DNA of 64,000 nt from Nocardia flavorosea NBRC 108225 (GTDB lineage Bacteria > Actinomycetota > Actinomycetes > Mycobacteriales > Mycobacteriaceae): positions 1-64,000 of the forward strand of contig NZ_BDCG01000021.1 in NCBI RefSeq assembly GCF_001613385.1, in the 5' to 3' direction. The notes beneath the pieces are model-generated. The model did not search any database. It worked only from the letters and a program-made list of their open reading frames with translations, and was not told the origin of the DNA. Made by a program: the position numbers and the translations under genes. Shown here piece by piece: positions 8,365 to 16,275 of this stretch; position 1 is the stretch's first letter; each line of letters starts with the position of its first letter.

Positions 8365-9278
8365 TGGCAGGCCTACTCGCTGCCTCCACCTCGGCCGCCG
8401 ATAAGCGCGCGGCCTTCCGCGCCGGCCTCGAATCCGGCCACATCCAGCGATTGCCCGGCGCCTTCAATCCGCTGGTCGCGAAACTGATCCAGGAGATCGG
8501 TTTCGAAGGGGTCTACGTCTCCGGCGCGGTGCTCTCCGCCGAGCTCGGGCTGCCCGATATCGGCCTGACCACCCTGACGGAGGTCTCCGGCCGCGGGCAC
8601 CAGATCGCCCGGGTCACCGATCTGCCGGTGCTGATCGATGCCGACACCGGATTCGGTGAGCCGATGAGCGCCGCGCGTACGGTGACGGTGCTCGAGGATG
8701 CCGGGATCGCGGGCTGTCACCTCGAAGATCAGGTCAACCCCAAGCGGTGCGGTCACCTCGACGGCAAAGCCGTGGTGCCGGCCGACGAGATGGTCCGCCG
8801 GCTGCGGGCGGCGGTATCGGCCCGCCGTGATCCGAACTTCGTGATCTGCGCGCGGACCGACGCGGCGGGTATCGAAGGTATCGATGCGGCCATCGAGCGG
8901 GCCAGAGCCTATGCCGAGGCGGGCGCGGATCTCATTTTCACCGAAGCGCTGCACACCGCGGATGACTTCGAGAAATTCCGTACCGCGGTGGACACGCCGC
9001 TGCTGGCGAATATAACCGAATTCGGGAAATCCGAACTGCTGTCGGCCGTGACACTGGATAAGATCGGCTACAACGCGATCATCTACCCGGTTTCGACGCT
9101 TCGCCTGGCTATGCATGCCGCGGAAGCGGGGCTACGCGAAATTCACGCGGAGGGAACGCAATCCGGTCTGCTGGACCGGATGCAGCACCGCAGCCGCCTC
9201 TACGAGCTTCTGCAGTACGAGCGCTACAACGAATTCGATTCGGATATCTTCAATTTCACTCTGGGGAGGAACCAGTGA
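8364..9278 (+). CDS. prpB: 2-methylisocitrate lyase PrpB
   Basis: 304 aa, isocitrate lyase/PEP-mutase superfamily. It cleaves 2-methylisocitrate to pyruvate and succinate. The catalytic loop KRCGH is present, as are the Mg2+-binding DADTGFGEP region and EDQVNPKRCGH context. The ATG shares a base with the prpD stop (TGATG). The gene overlaps prpC by a GTGA junction. Function is clear from the family motif and operon. Confidence 0.96.
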   Translation: MAGLLAASTSAADKRAAFRAGLESGHIQRLPGAFNPLVAKLIQEIGFEGVYVSGAVLSAELGLPDIGLTTLTEVSGRGHQIARVTDLPVLIDADTGFGEPMSAARTVTVLEDAGIAGCHLEDQVNPKRCGHLDGKAVVPADEMVRRLRAAVSARRDPNFVICARTDAAGIEGIDAAIERARAYAEAGADLIFTEALHTADDFEKFRTAVDTPLLANITEFGKSELLSAVTLDKIGYNAIIYPVSTLRLAMHAAEAGLREIHAEGTQSGLLDRMQHRSRLYELLQYERYNEFDSDIFNFTLGRNQ

Positions 9279-10441
9279 CGAATCCGGCTGTGGTGAGCGA
9301 TCCGGTGAAGGGTGCCGATCGGTCGTCCGAGATCCCGACCATCTACAAAGGTTTGGCAGGCGTCGTCGTCGATACCACGTCGATTTCGAAGGTGGTGCCG
9401 GAGACCAATTCGCTGACCTACCGTGGTTACGCTGTCCAGGATCTGGCTGCCAGGTGCAGTTTCGAACAGGTCGCCTATCTGTTGTGGTACGGCGAGCTGC
9501 CCACCGACGCCGAACTCGAACGGTTCCAGCAGCAGGAGCGGGCGTCGCGACGGGTCGACCGGTCGCTGTTGTCGCTGGTGGCGAAGATGCCCGATACCTG
9601 CCACCCGATGGATGTGGTGCGTACCGCGATCAGCTATCTGGGCGCGGAAGACGCTACCGAGGACGACAACTCGGTCAAGGCGAATCGCGCCAAGGCACTG
9701 CGGATGTTCGCCGTATTGCCGACCATTGTCGCGGCCGATCACCGCCGGCGCCGCGGTCTGGACCCGATCGCCCCGCATTCCCATATGGGCTATGCGGAGA
9801 ATTTCCTGAACATGTGCTTCGGCAAGGTGCCGGCGCCGGAGCTGGTGAAGGCATTCGAGGTTTCGCTGATCCTCTATGCCGAACACAGCTTCAATGCCTC
9901 GACCTTCGCGGCACGGGTGGTCACCTCGACACTGTCGGATATCTACAGCGCCGTCACCGCCGCCATCGGGGCACTCAAGGGTCCGTTGCACGGTGGCGCC
10001 AACGAGGCCGTGATGCACCATATGCTCGAGATCGGCGATCCCGGCCTGGCCGAACAGTGGCTGCGCAACAAGCTTGCCGCCAAGGAAAAGGTGATGGGCT
10101 TCGGCCACCGGGTCTACAAGCGCGGCGATTCCCGGGTCCCCACCATGAAGCAGGCCTTCCTGGATCTCGCCGCTGTCACCGACGGGCAGAAGTGGGTGCA
10201 GATGTACGAGATCCTGGAAAAGACGATGGACGATGCCACCGGGATCAAACCGAATCTCGATTTCCCTACGGGGCCGGCCTATTACCTGCTCGGTTTCGAT
10301 ATCGAAGTATTCACGCCGATCTTCGTGATGAGCCGGATCACCGGCTGGACGGCCCACATCATCGAACAGGGTGAGGCGAACGCGCTGATCCGGCCGCTGA
10401 GCGAATACGTCGGCGTACCGCAGCGCCCGGTCGTGGCTTGA
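9275..10441 (+). CDS. prpC: 2-methylcitrate synthase/citrate synthase PrpC
   Basis: 388 aa. It condenses propionyl-CoA with oxaloacetate to 2-methylcitrate; the actinobacterial enzyme usually also works as a citrate synthase. Catalytic citrate synthase motifs are visible: the AEHSFNASTFAARV helix, GPLHGGANEAV, MGFGHRVYKRGD and NLDFPTGPAYYLLG. The start GTG overlaps the prpB stop (GTGA). It ends the prp operon, 156 nt before the second cobalamin riboswitch. Confidence 0.96.
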   Translation: MTNPAVVSDPVKGADRSSEIPTIYKGLAGVVVDTTSISKVVPETNSLTYRGYAVQDLAARCSFEQVAYLLWYGELPTDAELERFQQQERASRRVDRSLLSLVAKMPDTCHPMDVVRTAISYLGAEDATEDDNSVKANRAKALRMFAVLPTIVAADHRRRRGLDPIAPHSHMGYAENFLNMCFGKVPAPELVKAFEVSLILYAEHSFNASTFAARVVTSTLSDIYSAVTAAIGALKGPLHGGANEAVMHHMLEIGDPGLAEQWLRNKLAAKEKVMGFGHRVYKRGDSRVPTMKQAFLDLAAVTDGQKWVQMYEILEKTMDDATGIKPNLDFPTGPAYYLLGFDIEVFTPIFVMSRITGWTAHIIEQGEANALIRPLSEYVGVPQRPVVA

Positions 10442-10596
10442 CGCTGCGATATCCCGCTCATCGACGGCTCGCACCCCGGGTGCCGACCGTCGATTCCGTC
10501 CCGGCGCGGCGACATGCCCCGCCCGAATCCGATGAGGTCTCGGGCTGACCGGCGACAAGGCGCGGGCGGTGCCGGGTCCGCCGCAGGACGCGCGTT

Positions 10597-10755
10597 CCCG
10601 GTAACGTCCTGCGCGGTGCAGGGAACACCGGTGCGAATCCGGGGCTGTCCCGCAACTGTCACCGAGGAGCGATCCGCCATTCAGTGGCCACGACCTACCC
10701 GGGTCGGAAGGCCGGCGGGGATGCGTCGATCCGGGAGCCAGGACACCTGCGCCAC
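10597..10755 (+). promoter_or_regulatory. Cobalamin riboswitch in front of ABC importer
   Basis: The core contains GCAGGGAACACCGGTG, GAATCCGGGGCTGTCCC, GCAACTGT, GGCCACGACC, TCGGAAGGCCGG and GGGAGCCAGGACACCTGC. GCGCGGTG near 10611 can close the aptamer with CACCTGCGC near 10751. The ATG of the binding-protein gene lies only 30 nt after the aptamer, so control is probably at translation start. This copy lacks the expression platform shared by the other two. Confidence 0.92.
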
Positions 10756-10784
10756 GGTATCGGGTGACACCCACGAGGATGGCG

Positions 10785-12386
10785 ATGAACAACTCCCCAA
10801 CTGGTCGGGCAGTGCTCGGCCGCCGACGACTGCTGGCAACCGGCGCGGGCCTGCTCGGCCTGACCGCTCTGGGCGGCGTGCCACTGCTCACGGCCTGCGG
10901 CACAGCGGGCGGGCCCTCCGGGCCACCGTCCGGCCCACCACAACCGGGCGGCCGGCTGCGGTCGTTGATCGCGGGGCGGTCCGCGACCTCCGATGTGCTG
11001 GACCCGCATGAGGCGGGCAGCTCGGCCGGCGGTGCGGTATCGAAGAACGTCTGGGACAAGCTGGTCGCCTACAACAACGACCTCACCCTGCGGTACCGCC
11101 TGGCCCGGGCCTTGGAACCGAATGCCGACGGCAGCGTGTGGCGGATCAGCCTGCGGCCGGGCGTCGTGTTCAGCGACGGCACTCCGCTGACCTCCCGCGA
11201 TGTGTTGTGGAGCTTCGAGCGGATGCTCGACCCGGCGCGGGCTTCGGCCGGTGATCTGGCGATGGTCGATATGGCACGGATCAAGGCGGACGGCGAGCTC
11301 GACGTGCTGGTCGCGATGAAAACACCGATCGCGGATTTCGGGTCGGTGCTCGCGGGGTGGTACTGCTATGTAGTCAAGGACGGCACCACAGCGTTCGACC
11401 AGCGCACCCTGCCGGTGGGCACGGGGCCGTTCGCGCTGGCCGCCTGGTCTCCCGGCGACCGCACGCTACTGCGCCGCAACGACCGCCACTGGGACGGACC
11501 GGCCCTGCTGGACGAGGTCGAGATCATCCAGATCGCCGAGACCGAGGCCCGGATGAACGCCTTCCTCTCCGGTGAGGGCGACGTGGTGCACGAGATGAGC
11601 TATCTGCAGGCCCGGAATCTGGAGAACGACCCCGCCGCGACGGTGTACGTACCGCCCGAGGGGCTGATGGGGTGCTTCCAGATGCGCACCGATCTGGCCC
11701 CGTTCGATGATGTGCGGGTCCGCCAGGCGATGCGGCTGGCCGTGGACCGGCAGGCGATGGTCGATGCCGTCTACTACGGGTACGGCGAGGTCGGCAACGA
11801 TCTCTACGGCAAGGGCGCGCCGTACTACAACGACACCCTCCCGCAGCGCAGCTACGACCCGCAGCGTGCCCGGGAACTGCTGCGGGCCGCGGGCAAGGAA
11901 AACCTCGAGGTCACCTTGGTGACCGCCGACGGTATGCCGGGCATGGTGGAATCGGCCACCCTCTATGCCGAACAGGCGAAGGCCGCGGGCATCACCGTCC
12001 GGCTCGAATCCGCCCCCGCCGATACCTACTTCTCCCAGGTTTCCGGTAAACGCGCGCTCACGCATGTGGGGTGGTGGAACTACAGCCTGGACTATTTCTA
12101 CGGCCAGACCGGCACCAGTACCTCCCCGAGTAACAGCACCGCGTGGCGGCGACCCGCGTGGGACGCGAAGTTCGCCCAGGCCCGGGCCGCCATGAACCCC
12201 GAGCGGCGCCGCGAACTGTATTTCGAACTCCAGGACGAGCTGTGGCGGGAAGGCGGGCTCATCCTGCACAGCTTCGCCAAACGCCCCGACGCTGCCCGCA
12301 ATACCGTCGGTGGGATGCGCGCCGGGGTTCCGGGTACCGATGACTGGGCGAACTACGCCACCACCTGGATCGCTGCGCAGGGCTGA
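10785..12386 (+). CDS. Solute-binding lipoprotein, family 5 (DppA/NikA type), B12-regulated
   Basis: 533 aa. The N-terminus has a GRRRLL twin-arginine-like signal and a lipobox ending LLTAC, so it is an exported lipoprotein. The rest is the SBP_bac_5 fold (FSDGTPLTSRDVLWSFERM, GTGPFALAAW, DDVRVRQAMRLAVDR, AGITVRLES). ATG 10785 is preferred over GTG 10764 because GAGG sits 6 nt upstream and the earlier start falls near the riboswitch end. The family takes peptides, nickel or other small ligands. Riboswitch control and the metE/prp neighbourhood suggest cobalt or a corrinoid precursor, which is inference. Confidence 0.88.
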   Translation: MNNSPTGRAVLGRRRLLATGAGLLGLTALGGVPLLTACGTAGGPSGPPSGPPQPGGRLRSLIAGRSATSDVLDPHEAGSSAGGAVSKNVWDKLVAYNNDLTLRYRLARALEPNADGSVWRISLRPGVVFSDGTPLTSRDVLWSFERMLDPARASAGDLAMVDMARIKADGELDVLVAMKTPIADFGSVLAGWYCYVVKDGTTAFDQRTLPVGTGPFALAAWSPGDRTLLRRNDRHWDGPALLDEVEIIQIAETEARMNAFLSGEGDVVHEMSYLQARNLENDPAATVYVPPEGLMGCFQMRTDLAPFDDVRVRQAMRLAVDRQAMVDAVYYGYGEVGNDLYGKGAPYYNDTLPQRSYDPQRARELLRAAGKENLEVTLVTADGMPGMVESATLYAEQAKAAGITVRLESAPADTYFSQVSGKRALTHVGWWNYSLDYFYGQTGTSTSPSNSTAWRRPAWDAKFAQARAAMNPERRRELYFELQDELWREGGLILHSFAKRPDAARNTVGGMRAGVPGTDDWANYATTWIAAQG

Positions 12387-12389
12387 CGC

Positions 12390-13364
12390 GTGCTGCGGTA
12401 TTTCGTCGGCCGCGCAGCTGCCGGGGCAGGTGTGCTGGCCGTGGTCACGGTGCTGGTCTTCGGTCTGTTCGAACTGCTGGATTCCGATGCGGCGGTGGTG
12501 GTGCTGTCGCGGCGCGGCGCCGGCGATCCGTCACCGGAACAGTTGGCGGTGCTGCGCGCCGAACTGGGCCTGGATCGGCCGGCGCCGGTCCGGTTCTTCG
12601 AGTGGCTCGCCGGTTTCCTACGCGGTGATCTCGGTGATTCGCTGGTCTCCGGCCGTCCGGTGGCCGAGGTGCTGTTCGACCGATTGTCCAACAGCGCTGC
12701 GCTGGCACTGCTCACGATCGTGCTGCTGATCCCGCTGGCGCTGGGGCTGGGACTGCTGGCCGGCGCCCGGCCGGGGTCGCGGACGGACCGGGTGGTCAGC
12801 GCCGGTGCGCTGGCCGTCGAATCGGTGCCGCCGTTCATCACCGGGGTCCTGCTGGTGGCGATCACCGCGCTGTCGCTACGGCTGCTGCCCGCGGTTTCGC
12901 TGGTTCCCACCGGCACCAGCGTGTGGGATCGGCCCGAAGTGCTGGTGCTGCCCGTGATCTGTCTGCTGGCGGGCCTGTCACCGCACCCTGTGCGGATCGT
13001 GCGCGCGCAGACCGCCGAGGTTACCGCGACCGAATACATCCGCACCGCACGACTCAACGGTGTCGGCGGGTTCCGGTTGGCGTGGCGGCATATCGCGCCC
13101 AATGCGGTATCCGCATCCATCCATCCGCTCGCCGGGTCGGTGGTGGGCCTGATCGGCGGTATCGCGGTCGTGGAAACCCTCTTCTCCTATCCCGGCGTAT
13201 CCAAGGAACTGTTGATCGCGATCGCGGCGCGCGATTACCCGTTCGTCCAGTCCGCCGCCGTACTGCTGGCGGCATTCGGGATCGTCGTCTACCTGCTCGC
13301 GGACCTGCTCGCCCTGCTGATCAGCCCGCGCGCCCGGACACTGGTGGGGGCGGGGCGATGGTGA
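12390..13364 (+). CDS. ABC transporter permease (DppB/NikB type)
   Basis: 324 aa, binding-protein-dependent permease with six hydrophobic helices. It has the long N-terminal extracellular stretch and conserved G-D-L-G-D-S-L motif of DppB/OppB/NikB proteins, and the cytoplasmic EAA-like loop TARLNGVGGFRLAWRHIAPNA. The GTG start is 4 nt after the binding-protein stop. Its end overlaps the next gene by 7 nt. It forms the first membrane half of the importer. Confidence 0.9.
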   Translation: MLRYFVGRAAAGAGVLAVVTVLVFGLFELLDSDAAVVVLSRRGAGDPSPEQLAVLRAELGLDRPAPVRFFEWLAGFLRGDLGDSLVSGRPVAEVLFDRLSNSAALALLTIVLLIPLALGLGLLAGARPGSRTDRVVSAGALAVESVPPFITGVLLVAITALSLRLLPAVSLVPTGTSVWDRPEVLVLPVICLLAGLSPHPVRIVRAQTAEVTATEYIRTARLNGVGGFRLAWRHIAPNAVSASIHPLAGSVVGLIGGIAVVETLFSYPGVSKELLIAIAARDYPFVQSAAVLLAAFGIVVYLLADLLALLISPRARTLVGAGRW

Positions 13365-15586
13365 AGAGAACCGGTTGGGCACTTGTCCTCACGGGGATTC
13401 TGAGTGTGGTCGCGCTCGGGCCCTTCGTCGCCCCGTATTCGCCCACGGCCTCGGTCGCGGCACCGTACCGGCCGCCCGGCCCGGGGCATCTGCTCGGCAC
13501 CGATGTCGTGGGCCGAGACGTGCTGTCCCGTCTGCTGCACGGCGGTTGGTCGCTGGTCAGTATCTCGGCCCTGTCGCTGGTGATCGCCTATGCGCTGGGG
13601 CTGACACTGGGTCTGCTGGCCGGTCTGCGGTCACGGGTGGATCCGTGGATCATGCGGCCGGTGGACGCGATCGTGGTCATCCCGTGGTTCCTGGTGCTGG
13701 CGGTGACGGCCACCGCGCTCGGCCCGGGAGCGGCGGCGGTACTGCTGACTTCCTCCTTGGCTGCCGCGCCGTGGATCGCGCGGATCGTCCGCACCGCGGT
13801 GCACGATATCGCCGGTGCGGGCTATGTGGAGTCGGCCCGGGCCCGGGGTGAACCGCTGTGGCGGATCGCCGTGGTCGAGATCCTGCCCAATCTGCGTGGT
13901 GTGGTGCTGGCTGATGCCGGGGTGCGGTTGTCGGGGGTTATCTCGGTCGTGGCGGTCGGTGGATTCCTCGGACTCGGTTTGCGCTCACCGGCACCCGACT
14001 GGGCACTGATGATCACCGAGAACCGTCCCGGATTCGGTATGCAACCGTGGTCCGTACTCGCCCCGGCGTTGCTGATCATGGTTCTGGTGGTCTCGGTCAA
14101 TATGCTCAGCGACCGGGTGATCGCACCGCCCCGCCGCCGCAACAGCACGGCGGCACCGCAACCGGATACCGGCGAAGGATTGCGCGCCGAGCAGCTCACC
14201 GTCCGGGCCGACGCCGGACGTGTGCTGCTCGAGGAGGTTTCCGTGCGGCTGGCCCCGGGGCGAGGGCTGGCGGTCATCGGGCCGTCCGGCGCCGGGAAGA
14301 CGACCTTCGTCTCGGCCGTGCTCGGCGCGCTGCCGCCGGGACTGTCGGCCTCGGGCACAGTCACCATCGGCCGGAGCGGGCGGCTCCGCCGGGCGGTCGG
14401 ATTCGTACCGCAGGATCCGGCGGCCGGCCTCAACCCGGCGCTGCGGATCGGTACCTCGATCGCCGAGATCATCCGGGCGAGCGGACTCGAACGGACCGGC
14501 GACGATGTGACGGCCGCTCTGCGCCGGGTGGGCCTGCCCGGCGACCGTGCGTTCCGTCGCCGGTTTCCGCACGAGTTGTCCGGGGGACAGCAGCAGCGGG
14601 TTCTGTTGGCCATGGCCATGATCGGCGACCCCGCAGTGGTCGTCCTCGACGAGCCCACGACCGGACTCGACCTGCGGGCCCGTGTCGATCTCGTCGAGAT
14701 GCTGAACGCGGTACGCCGGGATGCGGCCACCTCATTCGTGATCATCACCCACGATCTCCCCGGCATCACACCGCTCGTCGATGATGTGCTCGAATTGGAC
14801 GCTGGCCGCGTGGTTTCCTACCGGCCGATAAGTGACTCCGACAGCCGAGCGGCGGCGGTCACGGTGCGGAAACCACAGTGCTCCGGCCGAGAGCCGATTC
14901 TGCAGGTGGAAGCGCTGACGGTCGCGTATCGCTCACGCAACATCGTCGACAGCATCTCCTTCGACCTGGCACCCGGCTCCTGCCTCGCGCTCACCGGGGT
15001 TTCCGGAGCGGGTAAAACCACCGTGGCCCGGGCATTGACCGGCCTGCACCCGGCGGCAAGCGGCACCATCCGGTTGGACGGGACAGTCCTGCCACCCGGT
15101 ACCGATGAACGCACGACACCGCACCGTCGCGCACTGCAATTGATCCCGCAGAACCCGGCCACCGCGCTGAACCCGGCCCACCGAATCGGCACCCAGATCC
15201 GCCGGCCACTGACCCTGCTACGCGGAATGGAAACCACCACAGCCGACCTCGAGGTGTCTCGCCTGCTGACCGAGGTCGGCCTGGACCCGGACCTGGCCAC
15301 CCTCCGCCCCGGAGAACTCTCCGGCGGGCAACAGCAGCGAGTAGCCCTCGCCCGCGCCCTGGCCGCCGACCCGCAGATCCTGATCTGTGACGAGATCACC
15401 GCCTCCCTCGACGCGAAGTCCCAGCAGACAGTGATCGATCTACTCGACCAGCTCCGCCGCGGTGGGCTCGCGCTCCTGGTCGTCAGTCACCAGAGCGCGG
15501 TGCTGGACCAGTTGGCCGACGTTGTCCTGGATCTGGACGATCCCGACCCCATTGTGCGGGAGGTGACTGCGCGTGCGGCCGGTTGA
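13358..15586 (+). CDS. Fused ABC permease + two ATPase domains (DppC-DppD-DppF type)
   Basis: 742 aa. Residues ~1-260 are a DppC/NikC permease (GTDVVGRDVLSRLLHG, EAA loop SARARGEPLWRIAVVEILPN). Residues ~285-490 are a first nucleotide-binding domain (Walker A GPSGAGKTT from ~308, signature LSGGQQQR, Walker B VVVLDEPT). Residues ~515-735 are a second (Walker A GVSGAGKTT from ~547, LSGGQQQR, ILICDEIT). Both ATPase domains look intact. In most bacteria these are three separate proteins. ATG 13358 lies in the overlap with the upstream permease and starts at the first transmembrane helix. The longer upstream frame is a shadow. Confidence 0.9.
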   Translation: MVKRTGWALVLTGILSVVALGPFVAPYSPTASVAAPYRPPGPGHLLGTDVVGRDVLSRLLHGGWSLVSISALSLVIAYALGLTLGLLAGLRSRVDPWIMRPVDAIVVIPWFLVLAVTATALGPGAAAVLLTSSLAAAPWIARIVRTAVHDIAGAGYVESARARGEPLWRIAVVEILPNLRGVVLADAGVRLSGVISVVAVGGFLGLGLRSPAPDWALMITENRPGFGMQPWSVLAPALLIMVLVVSVNMLSDRVIAPPRRRNSTAAPQPDTGEGLRAEQLTVRADAGRVLLEEVSVRLAPGRGLAVIGPSGAGKTTFVSAVLGALPPGLSASGTVTIGRSGRLRRAVGFVPQDPAAGLNPALRIGTSIAEIIRASGLERTGDDVTAALRRVGLPGDRAFRRRFPHELSGGQQQRVLLAMAMIGDPAVVVLDEPTTGLDLRARVDLVEMLNAVRRDAATSFVIITHDLPGITPLVDDVLELDAGRVVSYRPISDSDSRAAAVTVRKPQCSGREPILQVEALTVAYRSRNIVDSISFDLAPGSCLALTGVSGAGKTTVARALTGLHPAASGTIRLDGTVLPPGTDERTTPHRRALQLIPQNPATALNPAHRIGTQIRRPLTLLRGMETTTADLEVSRLLTEVGLDPDLATLRPGELSGGQQQRVALARALAADPQILICDEITASLDAKSQQTVIDLLDQLRRGGLALLVVSHQSAVLDQLADVVLDLDDPDPIVREVTARAAG

Positions 15587-15592
15587 GATCGG

Positions 15593-15617
15593 CTCGGCGG
15601 TGGCAACCACCGCCGAG
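15593..15617 (+). terminator. Hairpin after the ABC importer operon
   Basis: A perfect 11-bp stem CTCGGCGGTGG/CCACCGCCGAG with a 3-nt CAA loop lies 7 nt after the stop. It probably ends the transporter transcript before the metE riboswitch. The next ~240 bp hold no recognisable gene. Confidence 0.65.
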
Positions 15618-15860
15618 GCGCGGTATCCGCACGCGTGGGGCAACAGCATGAGGTTCGGGTTGATCTCCCATACCGCGGTCCTTCCTGCCGCGATCGCGCA
15701 ACGGACAACGCGCATCCGGCTGAGTCTGCATCGCCGAGAACCGGCTGAATTCCCGCCGTGGCTGTTGCGACCTGGGCCCGCTACGGGGTGGCTGTCGAGT
15801 GCTCCCCACCGGATGTGAGGTGACCGTCTTTCGCGATCCGATCGGAGTTGGCTATATTTG

Positions 15861-16170
15861 TCGGCGCAGCTGGTTCGCCGGAGGCGGAGTCGAGGAGCCC
15901 CTGATCCGTCCGACGGCGTCGAAGCTCGGTGGTGCTCGCATCGCCGAGTGAGAGGGAACCCGGTTAAAATCCGGGACTGTCCCGCAGCGGTGAGTGGGAA
16001 CGACAGCCGTCACCCGCACTGGGCGCCTGCCTGGGAAGCGACGGTCGGTAGGACCAGCCCCGGGCCTCGAGCGCCGGGGCCGACCCGGTCGAGGGTCGAT
16101 GCCCACGAGTCCGAAGACCTGCCCGTTGTACCGGATACGCCGTATCCGGTGGTCGTCGCCTCGTGGATCA
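15861..16170 (+). promoter_or_regulatory. Cobalamin riboswitch in front of metE
   Basis: A -10-like TATATT near 15852 precedes it. The core shows GAGAGGGAACCCGG, AATCCGGGACTGTCCC, GCAGCGGT, CACTGGGC, CCTGGGAAG and AGTCCGAAGACCTGCC (end near 16123). A CCGGATAC/GTATCCGG hairpin and GTCGCCTCGTGGATCAGGCG follow, matching the prpR riboswitch platform. The metE start is ~105 nt downstream. B12-repressed metE is a well-established arrangement. Confidence 0.94.
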
Positions 16171-16275
16171 GGCGTACGCCGAGCGGACCCGGGCACGGGA
16201 ACGATGCTTTTTGGGCTCCATCAGCGTGCGCTCTGTATGGGTGGCGGTCGTTGCTGCCGACAATGGAGTTCATTG

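Noticed and set aside
9224..11059. 611-residue minus-strand open frame opposite prpC
   Set aside because: Shadow of prpC and the riboswitch region; no ribosome site or family match.
12923..13357. N-terminal extension of the fused ABC protein by ~145 residues
   Set aside because: It lies entirely inside the upstream permease gene in another frame and is Arg/Ala-rich noise; the true start overlaps the permease stop.
15573..15818. 81-codon ORF overlapping the end of the fused transporter gene
   Set aside because: It crosses the terminator hairpin and matches no family I know.
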